The notes below the pieces were generated by a model. It was given only the letters and a program-made list of their open reading frames with translations. It searched no databases and was not told the origin of the DNA. The translations under genes and the position numbers were made by a program. Of a DNA stretch of 64,000 nt, positions 1-11,117 are shown piece after piece (within the stretch, counting starts at the first letter, position 1; every line of letters begins with the position of its first letter). Origin of the DNA: Billgrantia lactosivorans (GTDB lineage Bacteria; Pseudomonadota; Gammaproteobacteria; Pseudomonadales; Halomonadaceae); contig NZ_QHGY01000001.1 of the NCBI RefSeq assembly GCF_003254665.1, positions 248,001 to 312,000 on the forward strand, given 5' to 3'.

Positions 1-20
1 CCAGCCTGTAGGGAAGCCCC

Positions 21-473
21 ATGACCGATACCTTCAAGCAACTCGAGCGCGCCGCGCTGGGCACGCGAACGCCCCTGGACGAGGTGCTCGAGGCCGTTCG
101 CTTCAACGACGACGGGCTGATTCCCGCCATCGCCCAGCAGCATGACAGCGGCGAGGTGCTGATGATGGCCTGGATGAACCGCGAAGCGCTCGCGGAGACG
201 CTCGCCACCGGCCGCGTCTGCTACTGGTCGCGCTCGCGCGGCAAGCTGTGGCGCAAGGGGGAGTCCTCCGGTCAGCAGCAGCACCTGCGCGGGGCCTGCC
301 TCGACTGCGACGGCGACACCCTGCTGCTGCAGGTCGAGCAGACCGGCCCCGCGTGCCACACCGGGCGGCGCAGCTGTTTCTACCTGGCCTTGGAAAACGG
401 CGAGGCGCGGATCACCAGCGAGCCGTTGATCGATCCCGAGGCACTCTATCGCAAGCCTGCGGAGGGGCGCTGA
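21..473 (+). CDS. hisI: Phosphoribosyl-AMP cyclohydrolase
   Basis: Opens the ring of phosphoribosyl-AMP in the third step of histidine biosynthesis; cytoplasmic. The 150-residue protein carries the family signature CLDCDGD (93-99) followed by [10 protein letters not shown] (111-120), which supply the zinc cysteines (C96, C112, C119) and metal-binding aspartates D95, D97 and D99. It is the stand-alone cyclohydrolase with no fused HisE domain, and no hisE follows. The ATG lies just after an AGGGAAG ribosome-binding site. The GTG of yidD begins 4 bases after the stop, so the two are probably translated from one message. Confidence 0.96.
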   Translation: MTDTFKQLERAALGTRTPLDEVLEAVRFNDDGLIPAIAQQHDSGEVLMMAWMNREALAETLATGRVCYWSRSRGKLWRKGESSGQQQHLRGACLDCDGDTLLLQVEQTGPACHTGRRSCFYLALENGEARITSEPLIDPEALYRKPAEGR

Positions 474-476
474 GGG

Positions 477-815
477 GTGGCCCGGATCCCGCGCCCGGGC
501 CACGGCCTGCGCCACGCGGCGGGGCTCGTCATGATCGTCCCGGTCAGGCTCTACCAGCTGGTGGTGAGCCCCCTGCTCGGGCCGCGCTGCCGCTTCTGGC
601 CCAGCTGCTCGCACTATGCCGTCGAGGCCATCGAGGTACACGGCCCGCTGCGTGGCGGCTGGCTCGCGGTACGGCGCATCGTGCGCTGCCACCCCGGCAG
701 TGCCGGCGGCATCGATCCCGTGCCCGGCGGGCCCAGCGAGCGGCTGTGCCGGGACGACCCCGAGCTGGACGAGCACTTTCGCTGCCGCCACGCTCGCCAC
801 TCCCCCGAACGCTGA
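477..815 (+). CDS. yidD: Membrane protein insertion efficiency factor YidD
   Basis: Small amphipathic protein that aids YidC/Sec-dependent insertion of inner-membrane proteins. The diagnostic segment [19 protein letters not shown], followed by the RIVRCHP motif, is complete, giving the three conserved cysteines of the family. The GTG at 477 gives 112 residues; an internal ATG at 531 would give 94, closer to the usual 80-90, so the start is uncertain. The gene is normally found between rnpA and yidC near the origin; here it sits behind hisI, an unusual location. Confidence 0.88.
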   Translation: MARIPRPGHGLRHAAGLVMIVPVRLYQLVVSPLLGPRCRFWPSCSHYAVEAIEVHGPLRGGWLAVRRIVRCHPGSAGGIDPVPGGPSERLCRDDPELDEHFRCRHARHSPER

Positions 816-956
816 CCCCGCCATGCCGGCGCCTCGCCGCGATCCTGGCACCGCTTGACCAGCGCCTGTAGTAGCCCGCTACCACCCTCCTCCGCCTCGG
901 CCGTGCCAGACTGAGAATGGCACACCCACCCCAACAAGCCGATGAGGAGACACGCC

Positions 957-1538
957 ATGTCCGCCAAGCGACTGCTCTTGCTGTGCGGCGACTATGCCGA
1001 AGACTACGAGACCATGGTGCCGTTCCAGGCGCTCCAGGCCGTGGGCCACCGCGTCGACGCGGTGTGTCCCGACAAGCGGTCCGGCGACAGCATCGCCACC
1101 GCCATTCACGACTTCGAAGGCGATCAGACCTACAGCGAGAAGCCGGGGCACCGCTTCACGCTCAACGCCGACTTCGCCGAGGTGACGCCGGCTGACTACG
1201 ACGGCCTGGTGATCGCCGGCGGTCGCGCCCCGGAATACCTGCGCCTGAACGAGAGTGTCCTCGCCCTGGTGCGTCATTTCTTCGAGGCCGACAAGCCGGT
1301 GGCGGCGATCTGTCACGCCGCCCAGCTGCTGGCGGCCGCGCGGGTGCTGGAGGGACGCACCTGCTCGGCCTATCCCGCCTGTCGCCCCGAGGTCGAGCTG
1401 GCCGGGGGCCGCTACGCCGACATCGCCGTGGACGCCGCGGTGACCGACGGCAAGCTGGTCACGGCACCGGCCTGGCCCGCCCATCCGGCCTGGATCGCCC
1501 AGTTCCTCGAGGTGCTCGGGACGCGTATCGAACGCTAG
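957..1538 (+). CDS. DJ-1/PfpI family protein
   Basis: Class I glutamine amidotransferase-like (DJ-1/PfpI) fold, 193 residues; members act as deglycases, proteases or redox-stress proteins. The nucleophile elbow [10 protein letters not shown] places the reactive cysteine at C119 with H120 next to it, and E18 (AEDYE) is the acidic residue that tunes the cysteine. The start is the ATG at 957 because GAGGAG lies 8 bases upstream; a more upstream ATG at 942 overlaps that site. It appears monocistronic. The substrate cannot be told from sequence. Confidence 0.88.
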   Translation: MSAKRLLLLCGDYAEDYETMVPFQALQAVGHRVDAVCPDKRSGDSIATAIHDFEGDQTYSEKPGHRFTLNADFAEVTPADYDGLVIAGGRAPEYLRLNESVLALVRHFFEADKPVAAICHAAQLLAAARVLEGRTCSAYPACRPEVELAGGRYADIAVDAAVTDGKLVTAPAWPAHPAWIAQFLEVLGTRIER

Positions 1539-1616
1539 CCACGGGGAGCGCCTTGCCCTGGCCCGCGTCCGGCACCATGATGAGGTGTCGGCCGGGCCAG
1601 CAAGGGAGGACATCGC

Positions 1617-2024
1617 ATGTGCAGGCTTTTCATCGGCGCCGAACCGGGCCTCTGGGAGCCGCAGACCCGCTCCATGCGCCTCGACGGCGTCTCGACCAGC
1701 GTGCGCCTGGAGGGATTCTTCTGGGCGGTGCTCGAGGAGATCGGCAAGCGCGATGGCCTGACGCTCAGCCAGCTGGTGGCGAGGCTGTCGCGGGAGTGCG
1801 CCGAGGCCGGTCACGACCCCGCCAATTTCGCTTCCTTCCTGCGCGTCTGCTGCGGCCGCTACCAGGCGCTGCAGCTGGCGGGCGAGATTCCCGCCGCGCG
1901 GGACGTCTCCATCGCCAGCCTGGATGCCGAGGGCATTCTCGCACGGGAGCGTCGGCGGCATGCCGCCCGGCGCTCGCCGGCTCGACGTCAGGCGGAAGCG
2001 GCTTCCTTGTCGGCGACTTCGTAG
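1617..2024 (+). CDS. Ribbon-helix-helix domain protein
   Basis: Protein of 135 residues with a small ribbon-helix-helix domain (RHH_4 type). The strand VSTSVRLEGFFWAVLEEIG and the following helices with LTLSQLVARL (residues about 25-60) fit that fold, and a second conserved patch is FASFLRVCC. Such proteins are presumed DNA-binding regulators. The C-terminal 30 residues are Arg/Ala-rich and low in complexity. The 3' end overlaps the convergent sufE-like gene by 37 bases, so the real stop is secure but the tail is probably unconstrained. An AGGGAGG ribosome-binding site precedes the ATG. Target unknown. Confidence 0.75.
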   Translation: MCRLFIGAEPGLWEPQTRSMRLDGVSTSVRLEGFFWAVLEEIGKRDGLTLSQLVARLSRECAEAGHDPANFASFLRVCCGRYQALQLAGEIPAARDVSIASLDAEGILARERRRHAARRSPARRQAEAASLSATS

Positions 2025-2419
2025 ATCTTGCCGAGCATGGCGTGCAGGCCGTTGCTGCGCGTCGGGGAAAGGTGCTTGTCGAGGCCCAGGTCCTCGAGGA
2101 AGTGGGGGCTGGTGTCGCGGATCTCCGCGGCCGGACGATCATTGAAGATGCGCAGCAGCACGGCGATCAGGCCGGACACGATGGCCGCATCCGACACCGC
2201 ATCGAAGTGCAGCACCTCACCCTCGCGGCGATGGTGGATCCAGACGTTCGACTGGCAGCCCTGGATCTTGCGCTCGGGCGTCTTCCACTCCTCGGGAAAG
2301 GCCGGCAACTGCTTGCCCATGTCGATGATGTACTGGTAGCGGTCCATCCAGTTGTCGAACATCTCGAACTCTTCCAGCAGGGCCTGCTGGGCCTGTTCGG
2401 CCGTGGCTTCGGTGGTCAT
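1988..2419 (-). CDS. SufE family cysteine desulfurase sulfur acceptor
   Basis: Accepts persulfide sulfur from a cysteine desulfurase (SufS or CsdA) and passes it on for Fe-S cluster or related synthesis. The 143-residue protein carries the conserved acceptor cysteine C55 in KIQGCQSNVW, followed by the family segment FDAVSDAAIVSGLIAVLL. The open frame extends upstream, but the ATG at 2419 fits the normal family start. It is not next to a sufS or csdA gene, so SufE versus CsdE cannot be decided here. It lies downstream of the integrase gene on the same strand. Confidence 0.93.
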   Translation of the reverse strand: MTTEATAEQAQQALLEEFEMFDNWMDRYQYIIDMGKQLPAFPEEWKTPERKIQGCQSNVWIHHRREGEVLHFDAVSDAAIVSGLIAVLLRIFNDRPAAEIRDTSPHFLEDLGLDKHLSPTRSNGLHAMLGKIYEVADKEAASA

Positions 2420-2447
2420 GTCGTCTCCCGTGTTGGCTTGTCCGTCA

Positions 2448-3758
2448 TTATACCGGCTCGGCCGCCCTGCCGGGCAATCCGTGGGCCGACTGCTGGCGGT
2501 GCCACTCCTCGTCCTCGGTGTGCAGGTAGCGCGCCGTGGTGTCGAGGCGCGCATGGCGTGCGGTGCTGGCGAGATAGCGCAGTTCGACACCGGCCTGGGC
2601 CTGGTGCGTGAGGGCGGTATGGCGCAGCCAGTGGGGAGTGGCGGCGCGCAGCCGTGACGCCTGCGCCGCCTCTCCCGCCTCGGCCACCAGAGCGTCGGCC
2701 GCCTGGCGGAAAGCGGTGCGGATCAGGCGGTAGAGCTGGTTGTCGCCGAGCCCACGCTGGCCGTCCAGGCCCCTCAGCAGCGGCCCCTCCTCGCCGGGAC
2801 GCGGCTCGGGGGCCAGGCGTAGCGCGGAGCGCCAGTCGCGCAGCAGGGGCAGCATGTCGCCGGGCACCGGGATGCGTGCCACCTTGCCGCCCTTGCCCAC
2901 CACGCGCCACCACCAGCGCCCCTCGCGCTCGAAGAAGTCGCCCATCTCGGCGGCGGCCATCTCGCCGACGCGTGGCGCCAGCAGGTAGGCGAAGCCGAAG
3001 ATCGTGCGCCGGCGCAGCCACAGGAAGTGCTCGCGGGTGCCGGCAGGCGCGTCTGGCGGCTGATCCAGCCACTGCCACAGCCAATCCCACAGCGGTCGCT
3101 CCAGGTAGCGGTCGATCCCGGCCTGGCGGTTGTCGAGCCGGCGGCGCTTGTCGCGCATCAGGCGAAACGGGTTGTGGCCGACCCAGCCTGCCTCCACCAG
3201 CCAGGCGAACATGCCCTGCAGGATCACCAGGCTCTGTCGCCGGCTGGCAGGTGACAGCGGTCCGCGGAACGGTCGCCAGTCCGGCGCGTGACGCGGCCGC
3301 GGCGGCCCCACCCACAGCTGGCGCGGTGTGGGGGCGGCAAGGAAGGCCTCGTAGGCATCGAGCTCGTGACGGCGCAGCTCGTCCAGCCGCCGCCCGTGGC
3401 GCTCCAGCCACAGCAGCAGTCGCTCGGCCTCGCGGCGATAAGCCCGCAGCGTCTGCGGGCTGTCGCGGAACTCGGCGAGCCACCGCGCCACGGCTTCGGC
3501 ATCGCTGGCGGCCTCGATGCGTGGCGCCACATCGCGCCCTGGCGAGGCAGATGGCACGAGCGCCGGAGCACGGCTGGCCTCCTCGCGCAGCTCGCGGTGC
3601 GTCACCTCCCCGCCCGGGTTTCGGCCAGCGCTGCCGCCGTCCTCTTCATTCGTCGATCGCATCGCCCGCCCTTCTGCCGCTCGCTCCACCTGTGCTGGAG
3701 TGTCCCGCGTAGCGGCAAGAAATTCAAGATAAGACGGGTAATCTTGATTTACCAGCAC
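2448..3758 (-). CDS. Tyrosine recombinase (site-specific integrase)
   Basis: Phage-integrase family recombinase of 436 residues. An N-terminal SAM-like core-binding domain spans about residues 85-200, and the catalytic domain has the complete active site: R263 (APRVGEM), K289/K292 (GKGGK), H376 and R379 (HWLR), H402 (ARHARL) and the nucleophile Y411 (TTARYLH). The first 75 residues are a low-complexity tail unlike XerC or XerD; a later start, for example M33, is possible. It is transcribed away from the kfrA-like gene across a 152-base AT-rich gap. No excisionase, att repeat or other mobile-element gene is visible, so it looks like a stand-alone or domesticated recombinase. Confidence 0.92.
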   Translation of the reverse strand: MLVNQDYPSYLEFLAATRDTPAQVERAAEGRAMRSTNEEDGGSAGRNPGGEVTHRELREEASRAPALVPSASPGRDVAPRIEAASDAEAVARWLAEFRDSPQTLRAYRREAERLLLWLERHGRRLDELRRHELDAYEAFLAAPTPRQLWVGPPRPRHAPDWRPFRGPLSPASRRQSLVILQGMFAWLVEAGWVGHNPFRLMRDKRRRLDNRQAGIDRYLERPLWDWLWQWLDQPPDAPAGTREHFLWLRRRTIFGFAYLLAPRVGEMAAAEMGDFFEREGRWWWRVVGKGGKVARIPVPGDMLPLLRDWRSALRLAPEPRPGEEGPLLRGLDGQRGLGDNQLYRLIRTAFRQAADALVAEAGEAAQASRLRAATPHWLRHTALTHQAQAGVELRYLASTARHARLDTTARYLHTEDEEWHRQQSAHGLPGRAAEPV

Positions 3759-3763
3759 CTAGC

Positions 3764-3797
3764 GTAACGTATATTACGTAATAACGTATAACGTAAC
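3764..3797. promoter_or_regulatory. Repeat cluster between integrase and kfrA-like genes (candidate operator)
   Basis: AT-rich block in GC-rich surroundings. It holds two direct copies of TAACGTATA (3765-3773 and 3782-3790), 17 bases apart, a third related copy AACGTAAC (3790-3797), and a perfect 12-base palindrome TATTACGTAATA (3772-3783). Spaced and inverted copies of one short word in a divergent promoter region are typical of binding sites for an autoregulating DNA-binding protein. The KfrA-like product is the obvious candidate because KfrA of plasmid RK2 is known to repress its own promoter. The binding itself is inferred. Confidence 0.6.
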
Positions 3798-3910
3798 TTT
3801 CTTTCCGCCTTGGACGAAAGTCGCTATGCTTAGGATTCGAGCGGGTGCGCGGCAAGCGACGCCTGCCGCGTGAGCAAGGATCCGCCGCCACACCCCACAA
3901 GGAGATCGCC

Positions 3911-4954
3911 ATGGCACGCAGCGGTGTGCAGTATGACGACGTCCAGCAGGCCATCGAGACCCTGCTGGCCAAGGGCGACGCGCCCAGCGTTCAGAAAATT
4001 CGTGACGTGCTGGGAACGGGCAGCTTCACCACCATCAGCGATCACCTGCGCGAGTGGCGATGGCAGCGCCAGGCCAACCGCGACCAGCCCGCTTCCCAGG
4101 CCATGCCGGAGCCCGTGCTGAAACTGGCGGAGGGTCTCTGGCACAAGGCGCAGGAGGCCGCCGGCGAGGTCTTGTCGCACTACCGCGAGGAGGCCGACCG
4201 GCGCGTGGCCGAGGCGCAGGCCGCCATGCAGGAGGCGCAGCGCCAGGTCGAGGATGCCGAGCAGCGCGAAGCCGCCCTGGCGTCGCATGTGGCGGGCACG
4301 GAGCAGCGCCTGGAGGCCCGCAGCGCCGCCCTGGCACGGGTCGAGGCCGAACGCGACCAGTGGCAGGAGCGCGCCCGTCAAGTCGAGGAGCGCCTGGCGC
4401 GCGCCCTGCAGCAGCTCGACAAGCTGCAGCAGGAGAGCGAGCGTCAGGGCCAGGCCCACCAGCAGGCGCTGGCCGACCGCGAGGCCCAGCAGCTGGCGCG
4501 GCTGAATCAGGAGGAGCAGCGACACGAGGCGGCCGAGGCGCGTCTCATGAGCCTGCTCGACGAGGCGCGCCAGGAGCGGGTGACGGCCGAGAAGCGCCAC
4601 GATGCGACGCTGCAGCAGCTCGAGAAGCGCCAGGAGAACCTGCAGCGGCAGCTGCACGAGACGCAGGCCGCGCTGGGGCGCGAGGAGAAGCAGCATCGCG
4701 AGACCCAGTGGGCCAGGAGTCGCGCCGAGGAGCGCATCGATACCCTGCGCCACGAGCAGACGCTGCTGCAGGCGCGCATCGACGACCAGAAGCGTCACAT
4801 CGACGAGCAGGCAGCGCGGCTGCGTACGCTGGAGGCGGAGCTGATGCGCCGCACCTGGCAGCCTGACGAAGAGGAAGGGGCTTCACGCCGTGCGGAGCGA
4901 AGAAACGAAACGCAGGAAGGCTCCAGCGTGGAGCCTTCCGAGAGCGTTCGCTGA
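3911..4954 (+). CDS. KfrA-like coiled-coil DNA-binding protein
   Basis: Protein of 347 residues with an N-terminal KfrA_N helix-turn-helix-type domain (residues about 1-60, with APSVQKIRDVLGTGSFTTIS). A very long alpha-helical coiled coil, rich in Glu, Gln, Arg and Ala, follows to about residue 325. In plasmid RK2, KfrA binds its own promoter and helps plasmid partition. Here the gene is chromosomal and divergent from a tyrosine recombinase, with no parA or repA beside it. The start is the ATG at 3911, with AAGGAG 7 bases upstream; the frame is open further upstream but without such a site. It may organise or regulate the recombinase locus, which is inference. Confidence 0.85.
   Translation: MARSGVQYDDVQQAIETLLAKGDAPSVQKIRDVLGTGSFTTISDHLREWRWQRQANRDQPASQAMPEPVLKLAEGLWHKAQEAAGEVLSHYREEADRRVAEAQAAMQEAQRQVEDAEQREAALASHVAGTEQRLEARSAALARVEAERDQWQERARQVEERLARALQQLDKLQQESERQGQAHQQALADREAQQLARLNQEEQRHEAAEARLMSLLDEARQERVTAEKRHDATLQQLEKRQENLQRQLHETQAALGREEKQHRETQWARSRAEERIDTLRHEQTLLQARIDDQKRHIDEQAARLRTLEAELMRRTWQPDEEEGASRRAERRNETQEGSSVEPSESVR
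4915..4939 (+). other. Perfect hairpin inside the 3' end of the kfrA-like gene
   Basis: Stem GGAAGGCTCC / GGAGCCTTCC (10 base pairs, 5-base loop AGCGT) lying entirely within the last 40 bases of the coding sequence. No T-run follows, so it is not a typical intrinsic terminator. It could mark transcript ends or protect the 3' end of the message. Confidence 0.5.
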
Positions 4955-4992
4955 AAGCTCTACGCGCCTTGCGGGGCGTGGCGCAGAGCCGT

Positions 4993-5020
4993 GGCGATGC
5001 CGCGAAATACGCGGCTCGCC
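4993..5020 (-). terminator. Hairpin downstream of nfuA
   Basis: Bulged stem GGCGA-t-GCCGCG / CGCGGC-T-CGCC (11 base pairs) with loop AAATA, starting 10 bases after the nfuA stop in the gap between convergent kfrA-like and nfuA genes. There is no clear T-run on the nfuA side, so termination is inferred from position and stem strength. Confidence 0.4.
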
Positions 5021-5029
5021 GCCGGGGCT

Positions 5030-5620
5030 TCAGCGATAGTAGGCGTTGGTGGTATCGGTGTGGTCGGTCACGTCGCGAATGCCGGCCAGTTCGGGAATGC
5101 GCTCCATCAGGGTCTTTTCCACGCCCTCCTTCAGGGTCAGGTCGACGGCCGCGCAGCCCTGGCAGCCGCCACCGAAGGCGAGCACCGCCACCTGGTCCTC
5201 GGTCATCTCCACCAGCTTGATCTCGCCACCATGGGCGGCGAGGCCCGGGTTGATCTCGCTGTAGAGGATATAGTTGACGCGATCCTCGAGCGGGCTGTCG
5301 GCGTTGACCTTGGGCATCTTGGCATTGGGCGCCTTGATGGTCAGCTGGCCGCCCATGCGGTCGGCATTGAAGTCGACCACGGCTTCCTCGAGGAAGGGGA
5401 TGCTGTTCTTGTCGACGAACACCGCGAGCTTCTCGAGCGCGAGCTTCTCGTCGCTCGGCTCCTCCTCGCCCGGTCGGCAGTAGGCGAGGCAGGTCTCGGC
5501 GTAGGGGGTGCCAGGCTGGGTGATGAAGATGCGCACGGCAATGCCCTCGACGTTCTGCTTCTCGAGCAGCTCGGCAAGGTAGTCCTGGGCGCTGTCGGTA
5601 ATCTGGATGATCTCGCTCAT
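5030..5620 (-). CDS. nfuA: Fe-S biogenesis scaffold/carrier NfuA
   Basis: Carries a [4Fe-4S] cluster and delivers it to target apo-proteins, protecting Fe-S proteins under stress. The 196 residues fold as an N-terminal degenerate A-type domain (1-95) and a C-terminal Nfu domain with the cluster-binding pair C153-x-x-C156 in [11 protein letters not shown]. The start is the ATG at 5620, matching the E. coli protein in length; the frame is open further upstream without support. It diverges from metH over a 243-base gap that carries a mirrored element shared by both upstream regions. Confidence 0.95.
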   Translation of the reverse strand: MSEIIQITDSAQDYLAELLEKQNVEGIAVRIFITQPGTPYAETCLAYCRPGEEEPSDEKLALEKLAVFVDKNSIPFLEEAVVDFNADRMGGQLTIKAPNAKMPKVNADSPLEDRVNYILYSEINPGLAAHGGEIKLVEMTEDQVAVLAFGGGCQGCAAVDLTLKEGVEKTLMERIPELAGIRDVTDHTDTTNAYYR

Positions 5621-5675
5621 GCTGTTCTCGCTGGTCGGGCGCGGCGAGGTGGCCGGCCATAGGTGACATGCAAAT

Positions 5676-5768
5676 ATGGTAAGCAAAAGCCTGCTTCGAG
5701 ACAATCCCGACTGTTTTGGTCGGCTTTTGGTCGACCCTGCCCTCAAGCGGCTGCTTTTGTTACCATGT
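5676..5768. promoter_or_regulatory. Mirrored promoter-like element between nfuA and metH
   Basis: A long imperfect inverted repeat: the minus-strand copy reads CTCGAAGCAGGCTTTTGC then TTACCATAT (5700 down to about 5674), and the plus-strand copy reads CTCAAGCGGCTGCTTTTG then TTACCATGT (5742-5768). Within the left copy, AGACAA (5699-5704) and ATGGTA (5676-5681), read on the minus strand as TTGTCT and TACCAT with a 17-base spacer, form a plausible nfuA promoter. Between the arms sit tandem 11-base repeats TTTTGGTCGGC / TTTTGGTCGAC (5714-5735). The likely role is one regulator acting on both genes; a folded RNA is an alternative. Confidence 0.5.
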
Positions 5769-5781
5769 CGGGCCGACACGA

Positions 5782-5819
5782 CCGCCCCGACCACAGCTGC
5801 CGACAAGAATCCGGGGCGG
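5782..5819 (+). promoter_or_regulatory. Structured 5' leader of metH
   Basis: Perfect 8-base-pair GC-rich stem CCGCCCCG (5782-5789) / CGGGGCGG (5812-5819) with a 22-base loop, 44 bases upstream of the metH ATG. A shorter inverted repeat TGTCGG-G-CCGACA lies at 5766-5778. I looked for a B12 box and for the SAH aptamer core and saw neither, so no riboswitch class is assigned. It may be an attenuator, a translation-control hairpin or incidental GC-rich structure. Confidence 0.35.
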
Positions 5820-5863
5820 CTTCGATTCCTTGACGTGACTTTCGCTGGAGACCGACCCGACCC

Positions 5864-9577
<3,714 letters not shown>

Positions 9578-9637
9578 ACGCCGATGAACGACATCGCCCG
9601 CGGCCGCGCGGGCCCGCTGCAGCTCCAGCGATAGGTC

Positions 9638-10966
9638 ATGCTACCCGACTCGAGACGCCGCCAGCGTATCCTGCGCCTCGCCACGCCGATCATCGCCGCC
9701 ATGCTGACCCAGAGCCTGATCAACCTGGTCGATGCGGCGCTGGTCGGCTCGCTCGGCGAGGTGGCGCTGGCGGGGGTCGGCGTCGGTGGCTACGCCATGT
9801 TCCTGATCACCGCGGTGGTCTTCGGGCTCTCCTCGGGGGTACAGGCACAGACCGCGCGCCGGCACGGCGAAGAGGCCTGGCACCTGCGCGCCCTGCCGCT
9901 CAACGCCGGGCTGGCGATTGCCCTGCTGGTTTCGCTGCCGCTCACCCTGCTCTGCCTGTGGCAGGCGCCCCGCCTGCTGGGCCTGCTCAATCCCGCCGCG
10001 GAAGTGACCGGGGTGGCCGTGGAGTACTTCCGCTGGCGGGTGCTGTCGCTCGGCGCCGTGGCGATGATCTTCTGCTTTCGCGGCTACTGGAACGGCATCC
10101 AGCAGAGCGACTACTACCTGCGCATCATGCTGGTGATGCACGTCGTCAACGTGGTCGCCAGCGTCGCCCTGATCTTCGGCTACCTGGGGCTGCCGGCGAT
10201 GGGCGCGGCGGGCGCCGGTGCCGGCACCACGCTGTCGCTGTTCGCCGGCCTCGGGCTGTGGGCGCTGCTCAGCTACCGCCGGGCGGTTCCGAGCGGATTC
10301 CTCGACGGCCTGCCCCGACGCCCTGCGCTGTGGACCACCCTGCGCCTGGCCACGCCGCATTCGTTCCAGCAGCTGTGGTTCGCCGCCGGCTACGCGGTGC
10401 TGTTCTGGATCCTGGGGCGGATCGATACCGCCAGTGTCGCCGTGGGCCACGTGCTGGTGAACCTGTCGCTGCTGCTGATACTGCCCGGCGTCGGCCTGGG
10501 CATGGCGGCAATGAGCCTGGTCGGCCAGGCGCTCGGACGGCAGGCCCATGGCGACGCCCACCGCTGGGGCTGGGATGTGGTGCGCCTGGCCTGGCTGTGC
10601 CTGGCGACGCTGGCGCTGCCGATGGCGCTCTTCCCCGACGCCATCCTGGCGGTGTTCCTCCACCACCCCGATCTGATAACCTTCGCACGCCAGCCGCTGC
10701 AGCTCACCGCGCTCATGATCGTGATCGATGCCGCCGCCCTGGTGCTGGGACAGGCGCTGCTCGGTGCCGGTGCCAATCGCACCGTGATGACCACCACGCT
10801 CACGTTGCAGTGGCTGGTCTTCCTGCCGCTGGCGTGGTGGGTCGGCGTGGTTTTGGAGCAGGGCCTGCTGGGCATCTGGTGGGTACAGCTCGGCTACCGC
10901 GGGCTGAACTCGCTCTGTTTCGCGATGATCTGGCAGCGTCGCCAGTGGTGGCGGCTGCAGCTCTGA
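9638..10966 (+). CDS. MATE family multidrug/cation efflux transporter
   Basis: Inner-membrane exporter of the MATE superfamily (DinF/NorM type), 442 residues with about 12 predicted membrane spans in two similar halves. The N-terminal half starts with RLATPIIAAMLTQSLINLVDAALVGSLG in shorter recognisable pieces, and the second half repeats the pattern with RLATPHSFQQLWFAAGY. These proteins exchange cationic drugs or metabolites for Na+ or H+. Substrate and coupling ion cannot be read from sequence. It follows metH by 60 bases on the same strand and may be cotranscribed, with only a weak ribosome-binding site. Confidence 0.9.
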   Translation: MLPDSRRRQRILRLATPIIAAMLTQSLINLVDAALVGSLGEVALAGVGVGGYAMFLITAVVFGLSSGVQAQTARRHGEEAWHLRALPLNAGLAIALLVSLPLTLLCLWQAPRLLGLLNPAAEVTGVAVEYFRWRVLSLGAVAMIFCFRGYWNGIQQSDYYLRIMLVMHVVNVVASVALIFGYLGLPAMGAAGAGAGTTLSLFAGLGLWALLSYRRAVPSGFLDGLPRRPALWTTLRLATPHSFQQLWFAAGYAVLFWILGRIDTASVAVGHVLVNLSLLLILPGVGLGMAAMSLVGQALGRQAHGDAHRWGWDVVRLAWLCLATLALPMALFPDAILAVFLHHPDLITFARQPLQLTALMIVIDAAALVLGQALLGAGANRTVMTTTLTLQWLVFLPLAWWVGVVLEQGLLGIWWVQLGYRGLNSLCFAMIWQRRQWWRLQL

Positions 10967-10982
10967 GCCTGTCGCGGCTGGC

Positions 10983-11057
10983 TTGACGCCTCATAGTGAC
11001 GCTTATATGCTTTTACGTATAAAAAATATAAATATTTATTCTTTCATAGAATATGCT
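10983..11057 (+). promoter_or_regulatory. Promoter region of cysI in an AT-rich island
   Basis: Two candidate sigma70 promoters: TTGACG (10983-10988), 17 bases, TATGCT (11006-11011); and a good -10 TAGAAT (11047-11052) without a recognisable -35. Between them, 11009-11055 is almost pure A+T in a GC-rich genome. A strong -10 with a poor -35 and A/T-rich upstream DNA is what activator-dependent promoters look like. CysB, which activates sulfite reductase genes in enteric bacteria, is the natural candidate, but no defined CysB site can be asserted. Confidence 0.45.
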
Positions 11058-11117
11058 GGGGGCGTTATGGTGCCCCCTGACGCTCCGCCATTCCCTCTAA
11101 GCAGCAGGACCGGCTGA

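Noticed and set aside
2400..5000. Prophage or integrative element around the tyrosine recombinase
   Set aside because: No tRNA target, att repeat, excisionase, phage structural or conjugation gene is near, and flanking genes are ordinary housekeeping genes.
5621..5863. Cobalamin or SAH riboswitch before metH
   Set aside because: I searched the gap by eye for the B12 box and the SAH core and found neither; only unassigned hairpins remain.
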